A stretch of DNA of 64,000 bases, taken from assembly GCA_018882965.1 (NCBI GenBank), contig VEQY01000003.1, positions 1-64,000 of the forward strand, given 5' to 3'. The notes under the pieces are model-generated. The model made no database searches. It was not told the origin of the DNA and was given only the letters and a program-made list of their open reading frames with translations. The position numbers and the translations under genes are program-made. Position 1 is the stretch's first letter. Each line of letters starts with the position of its first letter. The DNA comes from Mycobacterium sp. Lineage in GTDB: Bacteria; Actinomycetota; Actinomycetes; Mycobacteriales; Mycobacteriaceae. Below, piece by piece: positions 33,109-41,882 of the stretch.

Positions 33109-33777
33109 TTAGAGCAGACCCGAGACGAAACCTGCAGCCTGCCCGACCAGGTCGGTCTTCTCATAGCTGGTGTGCGCGAAGGGATTGCGGCCCTGCGAGC
33201 AGATCGGATCGCCGGCGTTGCACAGGTCGATGGCCTTGCCCACGAAGGGCGGTGCGGCGACCGTGACCGGGTTGCCGAACTTCGTCGCGGGGTTGCCGAA
33301 CACCGCGACGGCAGCGACTCGGTCGGCCAGGCTGAACGGCAGCGGCGGGGCGGAACCGACGTCACCCACTTTTTCGCCCAGCGGCGGTATCCCCAGCAGC
33401 ATGTCGACGACGGCGGCGCCCTGCGAGTAGCCGCCCAGCACGAAGCGCGTCGACGGACAGCGCTGGGAAGTCACCGCGATGTGGTTGGTGGCGTCGGAGG
33501 CACCGTCCGCGGCGGCGCGGAAGTCGTAGGTCGCCGGGTAGTTGACGGCGTACAGACCGAGCTTCCGCCCGCCCAGCTGCCCGGCGAGCAGGGAGCTGAG
33601 GGCCTCCCCGACGCGCCCGAGTCCCGGCGGCTCATTGGTGCCCCGGGCGAAAACGAATTCGACGTCGGGGCAGTCGGCGGCGTGCGCGGTCGGAGTACCC
33701 GTGGGTGCCAGCGGCATGACCGTGACGGCCAGGGCGAGTGCCGCCGCTCGCACCCAGGCTGATGTCCCTGGAGCCAT
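33109..33777 (-). CDS. Cutinase-family secreted esterase (copy 2)
   Basis: The ATG at 33777 gives 222 residues; a GTG two codons upstream is also possible and neither has a clear ribosome site. A signal peptide ends near TAHAADCPD. Motifs are VEFVFARGTNEPPGLGRVG, VNYPATYDF, GYSQGAAVVDMLLG and DLCNAGDPICSQG, with the catalytic His in PFAHTSYE. Secreted esterase activity on lipids is the family role. It lies 45 bp upstream of copy 1 in the same direction. Confidence 0.9.
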   Translation of the reverse strand: MAPGTSAWVRAAALALAVTVMPLAPTGTPTAHAADCPDVEFVFARGTNEPPGLGRVGEALSSLLAGQLGGRKLGLYAVNYPATYDFRAAADGASDATNHIAVTSQRCPSTRFVLGGYSQGAAVVDMLLGIPPLGEKVGDVGSAPPLPFSLADRVAAVAVFGNPATKFGNPVTVAAPPFVGKAIDLCNAGDPICSQGRNPFAHTSYEKTDLVGQAAGFVSGLL

Positions 33778-33831
33778 GTGCACATACTCACATATCGGCT
33801 CTCCGGGTGCGAAACCGTGCGGTTCGGCAGG

Positions 33832-34464
33832 TCAGAGAAGGCCGGCGACGAACGCGGCGGCCTGACCGGTCAACCCGTCGGGAGCATAGCTGCGGTGCGC
33901 CGGGACGTCGTTGCCGTCAGAGCACACCGGATCCCCCGGATTGCACAGGTCGATGGCCTTGCCGCCGTACAGCGGACTTGATGTCAGCGGCAGGCCGATC
34001 TTCGACGAGGGATTGCCGAACACCGCGACTGCGGCGACCCGGTCGGCGACCGGCGCGGGCAACGGGTTGGTGAAGCCGACGACGGGAAACGGCACCGAGG
34101 TGATGACGTCGATCACCGCGGCGCCCTGCGAGTAGCCGCCGAGCACCAGTCGGGTGTCCGGGCAGGTGTTCACCACGTTCTGGATGTAGGCGCTGGCATC
34201 GTTGGCGCCGTCCGCGGCGGCGAGGAAGTCGTAGCTCGCCGGGTAGTTGACGCCGTAGACCCCCATCGACCGGTTCCCGATCCGGTTCCGCAGGGCATCG
34301 ACGAAGGCTTGGCCGACGCTGCCGATGCCCGGTGGCTCCCGGGTACCGCGGGCGAAGACGACCTCGACGTCGTTACAGGCGAGCGCGGCGGCTGTCGGTG
34401 CCGCCGGAGTCAGGATCGCCGCGAGGGCTACGGCGATGGCGGGTGCGATCGTGCGGTTGGACAC
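33832..34464 (-). CDS. Cutinase-family secreted esterase (copy 3)
   Basis: GTG at 34464 gives 210 residues with a signal peptide (MSNRTIAPAIAVALAAIL to about residue 28). It shares CNDVEVVFARGTREPPGIG, VNYPASYDF, GYSQGAAVIDV and DLCNPGDPVCSDG with copy 2; the His is in PAHRSYA. It is the most upstream of the three tandem copies. A longer frame to 34779 overlaps the divergent T7SS-associated gene and lacks the signal peptide, so it is rejected. Confidence 0.88.
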   Translation of the reverse strand: MSNRTIAPAIAVALAAILTPAAPTAAALACNDVEVVFARGTREPPGIGSVGQAFVDALRNRIGNRSMGVYGVNYPASYDFLAAADGANDASAYIQNVVNTCPDTRLVLGGYSQGAAVIDVITSVPFPVVGFTNPLPAPVADRVAAVAVFGNPSSKIGLPLTSSPLYGGKAIDLCNPGDPVCSDGNDVPAHRSYAPDGLTGQAAAFVAGLL

Positions 34465-34545
34465 GCTGAAAAGTGTGCCACCGCCGGGGCGCGAACCTGT
34501 GCATCGGCGCCACGGTGGCGGGCCGACCCGCCCTAGCGTGGGCGG

Positions 34546-35802
34546 ATGCGCCTCGGCCACTCTGCCCCCGCGGTGCTGGAAGTCGGGCCCGTCGTGGTGC
34601 GACTGCTCAGCGGACCGCAGGCGGACGCCGTGCCCTCGGCGGTGGCCGACGCGGCTCTTCTCGGCATCGACGACACCGTGGTGCTGGTGGAGGATCGCCC
34701 CGCTGGGGTCGAGGATCTGTGGGCGTCGCTGATCGCCGGTGCGGTGGGCCGCCGCCGCGAGTCGGTGGTCATCGTGCATCCGTCGCGCTGGCCACCGGCG
34801 CGGATCGCGCGGGTGTGCACCGCCGCGGGCGGCATCACCCCCCGCGTGACGGCGGTGTCGCGCCGGGAGTGGCTGTTACGTCACGCCGGCGCCGATGTCG
34901 TCGTGGAGATCGACAGCGAGTTCATGACGGTCAGCGATCGCCGTTCGTCCACGATGGTCAGCCGCCGCGACCCGGCAGTATCCGATGCCGTCGTGGACGC
35001 CGTCCTGCCGCTCCGGGCGCGCGACGCGACGGTTCCGGTCGCGATCGATGCCCCCCACGAGGCTGATGCCGCGCTCGCGAGGGAGCTCGGTGATGCGCTG
35101 CGTGATCGGGGTCTGTCGAGTCGTCGCGTCGGAGTTGAGCCGAGCCCCCGCCCTTCGCCTCTCTCCCGGCTCGCCGCGCGGCGCCCGCCGCGAGTTCTGA
35201 TCGGCTCGGTAGCCCTCGTGCCGGTCGCCGTCGCCGCCCTGATTCGGCTCGGCGGCGGCCCTGCTGCTCCGGCGGCTCCCGCTGACCGACCGCTCGGTGC
35301 CGACGAGGGCCCACCGGTCGTGCACATCGTCGAGGGACGAGTGGTCGTTGAGGTTCCGGCGTCGTGGTCGGTGGCGCGGGTCACCGGCGGTCCGGGCTCG
35401 CGGCGCGTCCAGGTGACCGCACCGGATGACCCGCACCTCGCGCTGCACATCACCCAGTCCTTCGCACCCGGCGGCACCCTGGCCGAGGCCGCCGAATCGC
35501 TCAGGCGGGCCATCGGCGCCCAGCCGCCCGGGGTCTTCGTCGATGTGCGTCCGGAGGACCAGGTGGCCGGGCGGCGGGCGGTGACCTACCGCGAAATGCG
35601 ACCCGGCCGGGTGATCCGCTGGTCGGTCATGCTGGAAGGGTCCACCCGCATCAGCGTGGGGTGCGAGAGCCGGCCCGGGGCCGAGGCCGGTATCCGTGCG
35701 GCATGCGAGGCGGCGGTGCGGTCGGCTCGGGAGCTCAGGGAAACGGGAGCTCAGGGAAACGGGAGCTCAGAGAGAGTCAGTGGAACCGAGTCCGGCCGCT
35801 GA
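34546..35802 (+). CDS. Type VII secretion-associated protein, Rv3446c family
   Basis: This 418-residue protein matches the Rv3446c-type ESX-4-associated family in architecture. The N-terminal half (about 1-205) carries LEVGPVVVRLL, VVIVHPSRWPPARI and VVVEIDSEFMTVSD; one transmembrane segment follows at about 213-235 (VLIGSVALVPVAVAALIRL); a C-terminal domain contains VVEVPASWSVARVTGGPGSRRVQVT. Its precise role is unknown. In M. tuberculosis it sits inside the ESX-4 cluster; here the flanking eccB4, mycP4, eccD4, eccC4, esxU and esxT are all missing. The last 25 codons are distorted by a 16-bp tandem repeat. Confidence 0.85.
   Translation: MRLGHSAPAVLEVGPVVVRLLSGPQADAVPSAVADAALLGIDDTVVLVEDRPAGVEDLWASLIAGAVGRRRESVVIVHPSRWPPARIARVCTAAGGITPRVTAVSRREWLLRHAGADVVVEIDSEFMTVSDRRSSTMVSRRDPAVSDAVVDAVLPLRARDATVPVAIDAPHEADAALARELGDALRDRGLSSRRVGVEPSPRPSPLSRLAARRPPRVLIGSVALVPVAVAALIRLGGGPAAPAAPADRPLGADEGPPVVHIVEGRVVVEVPASWSVARVTGGPGSRRVQVTAPDDPHLALHITQSFAPGGTLAEAAESLRRAIGAQPPGVFVDVRPEDQVAGRRAVTYREMRPGRVIRWSVMLEGSTRISVGCESRPGAEAGIRAACEAAVRSARELRETGAQGNGSSERVSGTESGR
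35731..35772 (+). repeat. 16-bp tandem repeat in the 3' end of the T7SS-associated gene
   Basis: GAGCTCAGGGAAACGG occurs at 35731-35746 and 35747-35762, with a partial third copy from 35763. The period is not a multiple of three, so each copy is read in another frame and the protein's last residues are scrambled. Confidence 0.85.
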
Positions 35803-35823
35803 CCGTCTAACCAGGTGCTGAGT

Positions 35824-35878
35824 CCGACTGTTGTGCGGTTCCGACGGAGGAGAGCCGTCGGGACCGCACAGGAGTCGG
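35824..35878 (+). terminator. Large hairpin terminator upstream of rplM
   Basis: A 16-bp stem (TGTGCGGTT-CCGACGG at 35832-35847 with CCGTCGG-GACCGCACA at 35855-35870, one G-U pair, 7-nt loop) is extended by an outer 6-bp stem CCGACT/AGTCGG (35824-35829, 35873-35878). It lies 21 bp after the T7SS-associated gene and before the rplM promoter. There is no T-tract, but mycobacterial terminators often lack one. Confidence 0.6.
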
Positions 35879-35906
35879 CCCAGCCCAGCCGCCTGGTGCG
35901 GGCGTT

Positions 35907-35936
35907 TTGACCTGCGCGGATCCTCGCAGGTAGGCT
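35907..35936 (+). promoter_or_regulatory. Sigma-A promoter of rplM-rpsI
   Basis: TTGACC (35907-35912) and TAGGCT (35931-35936) are 18 bp apart, the best promoter match in the window. Transcription would start near 35943, leaving about 148 nt of leader before rplM. The rest of the 288-bp gap holds the hairpin at 35824-35878 and nothing else recognised. Confidence 0.65.
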
Positions 35937-36090
35937 GACCCGCTGGCGCGTCGTTTGCCGTCGGCTCTGTTCGGGCCGCGGCGTCAGCGGGGTCCCGGGT
36001 CTATGTCGGTCGCCGGGAGGTCGCATCGGCGGTGCCCGACCGGCACCCGGGTCACCCGGGATCCACCCCGATAGAGGAGAGGTAAGCGCT

Positions 36091-36546
36091 GTGCCGCCTT
36101 CCAGGCCCACCTACACACCGAAGCCCGGTGACACCACGCGCGCGTGGTACGTCATCGACGCGACGGACGTGGTGCTCGGCCAGCTCGCCGTTGCCGCAGC
36201 CAATCTGCTGCGCGGCAAGCACAAGCCGACATTCACCCCCAACGTCGACGTCGGTGACTTCGTCGTCATCGTCAACGCCGACAAGGTCGCCGTCGGAGGC
36301 GACAAGCTCAACAGCAAGATCGCCTACCGCCACTCGGGGTACCCCGGCGGTTTGCGCTCCCGCACGCTTGGCGAGCTGCTGCGTAAGCAGCCCGATCGGG
36401 TCGTCGAGAAGGCGATCGTGGGCATGCTGCCCAAGAACCGGCTGTCCCGTCAGATCCAGCGCAAGCTCAAGGTCTACGCAGGACCCGAACACCCGCATTC
36501 CGCCCAGCGGCCGGTGAACTTCGAGATCAAGCAGGTGGTGCAGTGA
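36091..36546 (+). CDS. rplM: 50S ribosomal protein L13
   Basis: The 151-residue L13 has [34 protein letters not shown] and the signature [28 protein letters not shown] 36091 is supported by GAGGAGAGG 8 nt upstream; it adds four residues relative to the M. tuberculosis form. L13 is an early 50S assembly protein. Its stop overlaps the rpsI start (GTGA). Confidence 0.97.
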   Translation: MPPSRPTYTPKPGDTTRAWYVIDATDVVLGQLAVAAANLLRGKHKPTFTPNVDVGDFVVIVNADKVAVGGDKLNSKIAYRHSGYPGGLRSRTLGELLRKQPDRVVEKAIVGMLPKNRLSRQIQRKLKVYAGPEHPHSAQRPVNFEIKQVVQ

Positions 36547-37118
36547 CCGAGTCGACTGAGAACCCCGAAATCCCCGAGACTCCCGAGAGCCCCGAGAACT
36601 CAGCGGCCCCCGAGGCGGCCCCCGAGGCGGTCGAGCCCGCGGCGCCCCCGGCGGAGGCAGCCGACTCCAGCGGCGAGTCCGACTCGGGCGAGGAGGCGGC
36701 GCCCCCTGCGCGGCGCGAGCCGGTGATCCTCGACCGTCCGATCCAGACCGTCGGCCGCCGCAAGGAGGCCGTGGTGCGGGTGCGTCTGCTTCCCGGCAGC
36801 GGCCAGTTCAACCTCGACGGGCGCACGCTGGAGGCCTACTTCCCGAACAAGGTGCATCAGCAGCTGATCAAGGCACCCCTGGTCACCGTCGATCGGGTAG
36901 ACAGTTTCGACATCCACGCCCACCTCGACGGCGGCGGTCCGTCCGGCCAGGCCGGAGCGCTGCGGCTGGCGATTGCCCGGGCGCTGATCCTGGTGCAACC
37001 GGAGGACCGGCCCGCGCTGAAGAAGGCGGGCTTCCTCACCCGCGACCCGCGCTCCACAGAGCGCAAGAAATACGGCCTGAAGAAGGCCCGCAAGGCGCCG
37101 CAGTACAGCAAGCGCTGA
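36543..37118 (+). CDS. rpsI: 30S ribosomal protein S9 with acidic N-terminal extension
   Basis: The 191-residue protein has about 60 Glu/Pro/Ala/Ser-rich residues ([20 protein letters not shown]) before the S9 core [21 protein letters not shown] and the C-terminal [17 protein letters not shown] that reaches the P site. The GTG start overlaps the rplM stop by 4 bp. glmM follows 3 bp after its stop. Confidence 0.97.
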   Translation: MTESTENPEIPETPESPENSAAPEAAPEAVEPAAPPAEAADSSGESDSGEEAAPPARREPVILDRPIQTVGRRKEAVVRVRLLPGSGQFNLDGRTLEAYFPNKVHQQLIKAPLVTVDRVDSFDIHAHLDGGGPSGQAGALRLAIARALILVQPEDRPALKKAGFLTRDPRSTERKKYGLKKARKAPQYSKR

Positions 37119-37121
37119 CGC

Positions 37122-38471
37122 ATGGGCCGCTTGTTCGGGACCGACGGCGTACGCGGCGTCGCCAATCGCGACCTGAGCGCCGAACTCGGTCTGGCGCTGG
37201 GTGCGGCCGCGGCACGACGCCTGGCCGCCTTCGGGGAATCCGGGCGGGCCGGCCGTCGTGCCACGGCGGTGCTCGGCCGCGACCCGAGGGCCAGTGGCGA
37301 GATGCTGGAGGCCGCGGTGGTGGCCGGCATTGCCAGCGAAGGCGTGGACGTCCTACGGGTCGGTGTCCTTCCGACGCCCGCGGTGGCGTACCTGACCGGA
37401 GCCTACGGCGCGGACTTCGGCGTGATGATCTCCGCGTCGCACAACCCGATGCCCGACAACGGCATCAAGGTCTTCGGCCCGGGCGGCCACAAGCTCGACG
37501 ACGACACCGAGCACCGCATCGAGGAACTGGTGGCCCAGGGTCCGGGCGCGCGACCGGTCGGCGCGGACATCGGCCGTGTGCGGCATGCCGGTGACGCGCT
37601 GGACCGCTATCTGGGTCACGTCGCCGCGGCGGCCACCGCGAACCTGAGCGGGTTGACCGTGGTGGTCGACTGCGCCCACGGCGCGGCGTCGGTCGCGGCG
37701 CCGCACGCCTACGCCGCGGCTGGTGCCAGGGTCACCGCCATCAACGCCGAGCCCGACGGGCTCAACATCAACGCCGACTGCGGCTCGACGCACCTGGCAC
37801 CCCTGCAGTCCGCGGTGCGCGCCCACGGCGCCGACCTCGGTCTGGCCCATGACGGCGACGCTGATCGATGCCTGGCGATCGACGCCGCCGGGCGGGTCGT
37901 CGACGGTGACGCCATCATGATGATCCTTGCGCTGGCCATGCAGGCCTCCGGGGAGCTCGCCTCGGACACGCTGGTCGCCACGGTGATGAGCAATCTCGGG
38001 TTGCACGTGGCGATGCGGGAGGCGGGTATTGCGTTGCGCACCACCGGTGTGGGTGACCGTTCGGTGCTGGAGGAGTTGTCGGCCGGCGGTTACGCCCTGG
38101 GTGGTGAGCAGTCCGGACACATCGTCATGCCCGCTTTCGGCACCACAGGTGACGGCATCGTCACCGGACTGCGTCTGATGTCGAGGATGGCCCAGACGGG
38201 TTCGTCTTTGGCCGGGCTGGCCGCGCCGATGCGAACCATGCCCCAGGTCCTGATCAATGTCGAGGTCAGCGACAAGGCGAGCGCGGCCGACGCCCCGGCG
38301 GTGCGGAACGCGGTCGCCGAAGCCGAGGCCGAGCTCGGCGATTCCGGCCGCATCCTGTTGCGCCCATCGGGCACCGAGCAGATCGTGCGTGTCATGGTGG
38401 AGGCCTCCGACGAGGACACCGCCCGGCAGGTGGCCCATCGGGTGGCACGGTCGGTCAGCGCCCAGGGCTGA
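37122..38471 (+). CDS. glmM: Phosphoglucosamine mutase
   Basis: The 449-residue enzyme starts [18 protein letters not shown] and has the phosphoserine loop with Ser106 ([12 protein letters not shown]), the metal site DGDADRC and the substrate-binding [14 protein letters not shown]. It converts glucosamine-6-phosphate to glucosamine-1-phosphate for UDP-GlcNAc. glmS, the preceding step, lies 3.4 kb downstream. It is coupled to rpsI, an arrangement conserved in mycobacteria (mrsA, Rv3441c). Confidence 0.96.
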   Translation: MGRLFGTDGVRGVANRDLSAELGLALGAAAARRLAAFGESGRAGRRATAVLGRDPRASGEMLEAAVVAGIASEGVDVLRVGVLPTPAVAYLTGAYGADFGVMISASHNPMPDNGIKVFGPGGHKLDDDTEHRIEELVAQGPGARPVGADIGRVRHAGDALDRYLGHVAAAATANLSGLTVVVDCAHGAASVAAPHAYAAAGARVTAINAEPDGLNINADCGSTHLAPLQSAVRAHGADLGLAHDGDADRCLAIDAAGRVVDGDAIMMILALAMQASGELASDTLVATVMSNLGLHVAMREAGIALRTTGVGDRSVLEELSAGGYALGGEQSGHIVMPAFGTTGDGIVTGLRLMSRMAQTGSSLAGLAAPMRTMPQVLINVEVSDKASAADAPAVRNAVAEAEAELGDSGRILLRPSGTEQIVRVMVEASDEDTARQVAHRVARSVSAQG

Positions 38472-38515
38472 GCAAATCTCGGAACCGGTAGCGCCGCCGG
38501 TGCGTCCAATCAGTC

Positions 38516-38821
38516 ATGGCAACAACACCGGCGACCCACGTCGATGTGGCGGGGCTGCGTAGCGCCGCGCAGCGGATGGAGGTCGCCGCCGACATCCTCA
38601 GCGGTGCCCTGCTACCTCCTGCGTGCAGTCTCGGCTTCGATGCGACGGTCGCGGGCCGGTCGCACGCCGACGCCGGGGCGATGCTGCGCGGGGCGGTCGA
38701 CCGTCTGGTCGCCGGTGTGGCCGCCGCGGCCGCGTCCAGTCGGGACGTCGCTCACACCCTGCGCGCGTGCGCCGAAGGCTACGGGAACGCGGAGACCTAC
38801 GCCGCGGAGACCCTGCGATGA
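38516..38821 (+). CDS. EspC-like small ESX-associated protein (Rv3440c-type)
   Basis: The 101-residue protein is predicted to be helical: VDVAGLRSAAQRMEVAADIL, then MLRGAVDRLVAGVAAAAAS, then AHTLRACAEGYGNAETYAAETLR. This layout resembles the EspC/DUF2580 family of ESX substrates. YGNAE (residues 89-93) fits the YxxxD/E type VII export signal. Position matches Rv3440c. It overlaps the next gene (ATGA), suggesting co-translation. Family assignment is by pattern only. Confidence 0.65.
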   Translation: MATTPATHVDVAGLRSAAQRMEVAADILSGALLPPACSLGFDATVAGRSHADAGAMLRGAVDRLVAGVAAAAASSRDVAHTLRACAEGYGNAETYAAETLR

Positions 38822-39966
38822 CACTGCCGGCGGCAGCGGCGGCTGCCGCAGCCAACACCGAAACCTACGTGGCGGCCTATCGCGCCCTCGGCCTGGGCAC
38901 CGCGGCGCTCAGCGCCGACCTGGTCCGGGAGTTGTGGGGTGCGGAGGACGGATTGAGCCTCGCCGCACTCGACGCCGACAGCGACGCGTTGCGGGCTGTC
39001 GCCGACGCTGCCGATGACGGCGTGCGCGCTCAGCGCGAAGCTCTCACCATCCTCGCCGAGGCGTGGCAGGGTCCGGCCGGGTCGGCCGTCGCGGAGCGCA
39101 TCGCTCAGCACTGCGCGGCGACGGACGGCGCGGTCGCGGCGTTGCGCGATGCCGCTGCGGTACTGGGGTCGCTGCGCGATCGGCTGGGCCAGCTGCTGGA
39201 GGCCAAAGCGGACGCGGCCATCCGCATCGACGGCCGCGCAGCTTGGGGTTCGGGATTGCTGGCCGACGCCGCCGCCGTCCTCGACGGAACAGCCGACGGA
39301 TCAGCTGCGGCGGCCGTCCGGCATCGGATCGCACCCTATGTCGAGGCCGATGTCCAGTCCGACTGGGTGTCGGCGATGCGTGCGGCCACCGAATCGGTCG
39401 CCGCAGCCTACGAGCAGTCCGCGACCCGGCTGGCATCCGAGCAGCCCGTCGAGGCCGGCGGCGGCGGGCCGCCCGCAGCGGCAGCCCGGCCGGTGGGGGC
39501 GGCCGCGCAGACGCCGCTGCCGCCGGCGCCTGCCGTGACCTCCGGCGCCGGCGGCCCGGTACCGCTGCCGGATCTGAGCGGGTTGCTGCCGCCGGTGCCC
39601 GACCTCGGTGCACCGCTGGCGACTCTGGTGGCTCACATCGCCGAGGCCCTCGGCGAGGACCCCGAACCGGCCGATCGCGGGCCCCGCGACGAATCCACCG
39701 CGACACCGGAGCGGGAGCGGCCGCATCCCGCACCCGCCGCGGAACCGGACACCCCCGCCACGACGCCCCGCGGTCGGCCGGTTGATGCGGTCACTGCGGT
39801 GCCGGCGATCCCGCCGGCCGAGCCGGCGCAGACATCCCCGCCGGCCGAGCAGGCGCAGACATCCCCGCCGGCCGAGCCGGCGCAGGAGTTCCCGCCGGCC
39901 GAGCACGAAGCCGACCGGGCACCCTGCGAGATCGCGGCCGACGAGCTGCCCCAGGCCGGACCCTGA
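38818..39966 (+). CDS. Ala/Pro-rich protein with WXG-like helical domain (Rv3439c-type)
   Basis: ATG 38818 gives 382 residues. The first 200 or so are helical and Ala-rich, with a WQG tripeptide at 83-85 between helices (ILAEAWQGPAGSAV), like the turn of WXG100 proteins, and YVEAD at 174-178 fitting YxxxD. The C-terminal half is disordered, Pro/Ala/Glu-rich, and includes a 27-bp repeat (39811-39903). It is coupled to the EspC-like gene and ends 4 bp from the convergent F420-type gene. A type VII substrate or partner role is inferred, not shown. Confidence 0.6.
   Translation: MTLPAAAAAAAANTETYVAAYRALGLGTAALSADLVRELWGAEDGLSLAALDADSDALRAVADAADDGVRAQREALTILAEAWQGPAGSAVAERIAQHCAATDGAVAALRDAAAVLGSLRDRLGQLLEAKADAAIRIDGRAAWGSGLLADAAAVLDGTADGSAAAAVRHRIAPYVEADVQSDWVSAMRAATESVAAAYEQSATRLASEQPVEAGGGGPPAAAARPVGAAAQTPLPPAPAVTSGAGGPVPLPDLSGLLPPVPDLGAPLATLVAHIAEALGEDPEPADRGPRDESTATPERERPHPAPAAEPDTPATTPRGRPVDAVTAVPAIPPAEPAQTSPPAEQAQTSPPAEPAQEFPPAEHEADRAPCEIAADELPQAGP
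39811..39903 (+). repeat. 27-bp tandem repeat encoding a Pro/Ala/Glu/Gln segment
   Basis: About 3.4 units of 27 bp, each beginning CCGCCGGCCGAG, encode PPAEPAQTS-type nonapeptides near the end of the Ala/Pro-rich protein. The period keeps the frame. Copies differ by a few bases. Confidence 0.85.
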
Positions 39967-39970
39967 CCCC

Positions 39971-41011
39971 TCAGGGCAGCAATCGCTGCAACTGCTCGAC
40001 GAAGCTGACGTACTCGGTGCCATCGGCGGCGACCGGGGTGACCAGCAGCGTGGTGACGCCGGCCTCGGCGAACGCGGCGATGCGCTCGGCGACGTATCCC
40101 GGCGGACCGATGAGCGAGATGTTGCGCACCAAATCGTCGGGCACCGCGGCGATGGCCTCGGTTTTCCGCCCGGACAGGTACAGGTCCTGGATGCGGTCGG
40201 CAACCTCGCCGAACCCGTAGCGGGTCGCCACGTTGTGATAGAAGTTGCGGCCCCGCGCGCCCATTCCGCCCAGGTAGAGCGCCAGCTGCGGTTTGGCCCA
40301 GGCCAGCCGCTCCTCGACGTTGTCGCCGATCGCCAGGGACACCCCCACCATCACATCGAGCTCGCCGAGAGCGCTGTCGCGCTTGGCCCGGCCGGCGCGC
40401 AGGGCCGCGCCCCAGATGTCGTCGGCCTTCTCGGGGTAGAAGAAGACCGGCTGCCAGCCCTCGGCGATCTCCGCGGTCAGCTCCACGTTCTTGGGACCCA
40501 GCGAGGCGATCGTGATCGGGATGCGATCACGCACCGGCTGGTTGATGATCTTCAGCGGCTTGCCCAGCCCGGTGCCGCGATCGGGCGGCAGCGGAATCTG
40601 GTAGCTCCGGCCCTGGTGGTTCACCCGCTCACGGCGCCAGACCTGCCGACAGATCTCCACCACCTCGCGGGTCCGGCCCAGCGGCGCGTCGAAGGGCACG
40701 CCGTGGAACCCCTCCATCACCTGGGGTCCCGACGTCCCGATCCCCAGCCGGAATCGGCCGTCGGACACGTAGTCCAGCCCGGCGGCGGTCATGGCCAGCA
40801 GCGTCGGGGTGCGGGTGTAGATCGGCAGCACTCCGGTCCCCAGCTCGATGCGGGAGGTTCGGGCGGCCAGATACCCCAGCTGGCTGATCGCGTCGAAGGA
40901 ATACGCCTCCGCCACCAGAACGATGTTCACTCCCTGCTGTTCGAGAACGGCGACGTGCTCGACGGCTTCGCGGAAGCCGCCCGAGTAGGCGAGGAAGATT
41001 CCGGTGCGCAT
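39971..41011 (-). CDS. LLM-class F420-dependent oxidoreductase
   Basis: The 346-residue luciferase-like (TIM-barrel) protein has MRTGIFLAYSGGFREAVEHV, VAEAYSFDAISQLGYLAARTSRIELGTGVLP and LGIGTSGPQVMEGFHGVPFD. It closely resembles mycobacterial Rv3520c-type enzymes, which use coenzyme F420 rather than FMN. The substrate is unknown. It starts 1 bp after the stop of the upstream hydrolase-like gene, so the two are probably one transcript. Confidence 0.9.
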   Translation of the reverse strand: MRTGIFLAYSGGFREAVEHVAVLEQQGVNIVLVAEAYSFDAISQLGYLAARTSRIELGTGVLPIYTRTPTLLAMTAAGLDYVSDGRFRLGIGTSGPQVMEGFHGVPFDAPLGRTREVVEICRQVWRRERVNHQGRSYQIPLPPDRGTGLGKPLKIINQPVRDRIPITIASLGPKNVELTAEIAEGWQPVFFYPEKADDIWGAALRAGRAKRDSALGELDVMVGVSLAIGDNVEERLAWAKPQLALYLGGMGARGRNFYHNVATRYGFGEVADRIQDLYLSGRKTEAIAAVPDDLVRNISLIGPPGYVAERIAAFAEAGVTTLLVTPVAADGTEYVSFVEQLQRLLP

Positions 41012-41012
41012 G

Positions 41013-41858
41013 TCAGCGGAACAGGGCCATGATGCGGTCTTCGGCGGTCACTGATGGAGCATCGGCCTCGGGCAGGCTGGTGCGCGGCAACGCGGCCTCC
41101 GGGTCGGCGAACACGCGGTAGGTCTTGTCGCCGGTGAGATGGAAGAGCAGGAAGCCGGTCAGGACCGCGCGCACCGTCTTCTGGACGCGGGTACTCGGCG
41201 ACGGCAGCCTCAGCATCCGCAGCAGGTTGCGTCGCTCCGCAAGATCCGCGGGACCGGCGCGGTCGACCACGCGCAGCATCGCGCCGTCCCAGGCCTGCGC
41301 AACCTCGAGCGCGTCGGTGCGCAGCGACTTCGCATCGTCGGTAGTCGCCAGCACCAGACCGGGGATCGTCAGTGTCGCGGCCGCAGCCTCCGCCGACGGT
41401 TTGGTGACCGAGGGGAACACCGCGGCCAGAGCTTTGACTGACGTGTCGCCGGAGGCAGATGCCGCGGCCAGGGTCGCCGCTGCGGCGCCGAACCCCACTC
41501 CGGCTACGGCCAGCTTGGTGCGGGCCACGCTGATCTCACCCGGACCGAGCCGCACGCCCGCCACCACATCCAACGCGGCCATCAGGTCGTAGGAGAGGTT
41601 GAGTACCGAGGGCGCCGGACCGCGCTGCGTGGCCGGTGCTGCGGTGACGATGCCCCAACTCGCCAGGTGCTCCAGGGTGCCGGCGTAGCGTTCGGGGCCC
41701 GACAGCCAGTCGTGTCCGAAGGCGACCGCGGGCAGGTGAAACCCGGCAGCCGGGGTATGAACGACCCCGGGGATGCCGGCAAACGCCAGGTCGCCGCGTA
41801 GCACCCGGTGTGGGCCGCGGCGCGTGAGCGCGGTGAACAGCGTGCGGGTGCGGGCCAC
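41013..41858 (-). CDS. Conserved alpha/beta-hydrolase-like protein (Rv3438-type)
   Basis: The 281-residue product starts with GTG at 41858 and resembles Rv3438. It has a hydrolase-like layout (GFHLPAVAFGHDWLSGPERY; LAVAGVGFGAAAATLAAA), but the nucleophile elbow reads GVGFG without a Ser, so catalysis by a classical triad is doubtful. A C-terminal LTGFLLFHLTGDKTYRVFADPE segment is typical of this mycobacterial group. It is divergent from glmS with 38 bp between the starts. Confidence 0.75.
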   Translation of the reverse strand: MARTRTLFTALTRRGPHRVLRGDLAFAGIPGVVHTPAAGFHLPAVAFGHDWLSGPERYAGTLEHLASWGIVTAAPATQRGPAPSVLNLSYDLMAALDVVAGVRLGPGEISVARTKLAVAGVGFGAAAATLAAASASGDTSVKALAAVFPSVTKPSAEAAAATLTIPGLVLATTDDAKSLRTDALEVAQAWDGAMLRVVDRAGPADLAERRNLLRMLRLPSPSTRVQKTVRAVLTGFLLFHLTGDKTYRVFADPEAALPRTSLPEADAPSVTAEDRIMALFR

Positions 41859-41882
41859 ATCACGACCGTAGCCGACCGGGAC

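Noticed and set aside
41013-41858. Classical alpha/beta hydrolase triad
   Set aside because: The expected nucleophile elbow reads GVGFG with no Ser, so I describe it only as hydrolase-like.
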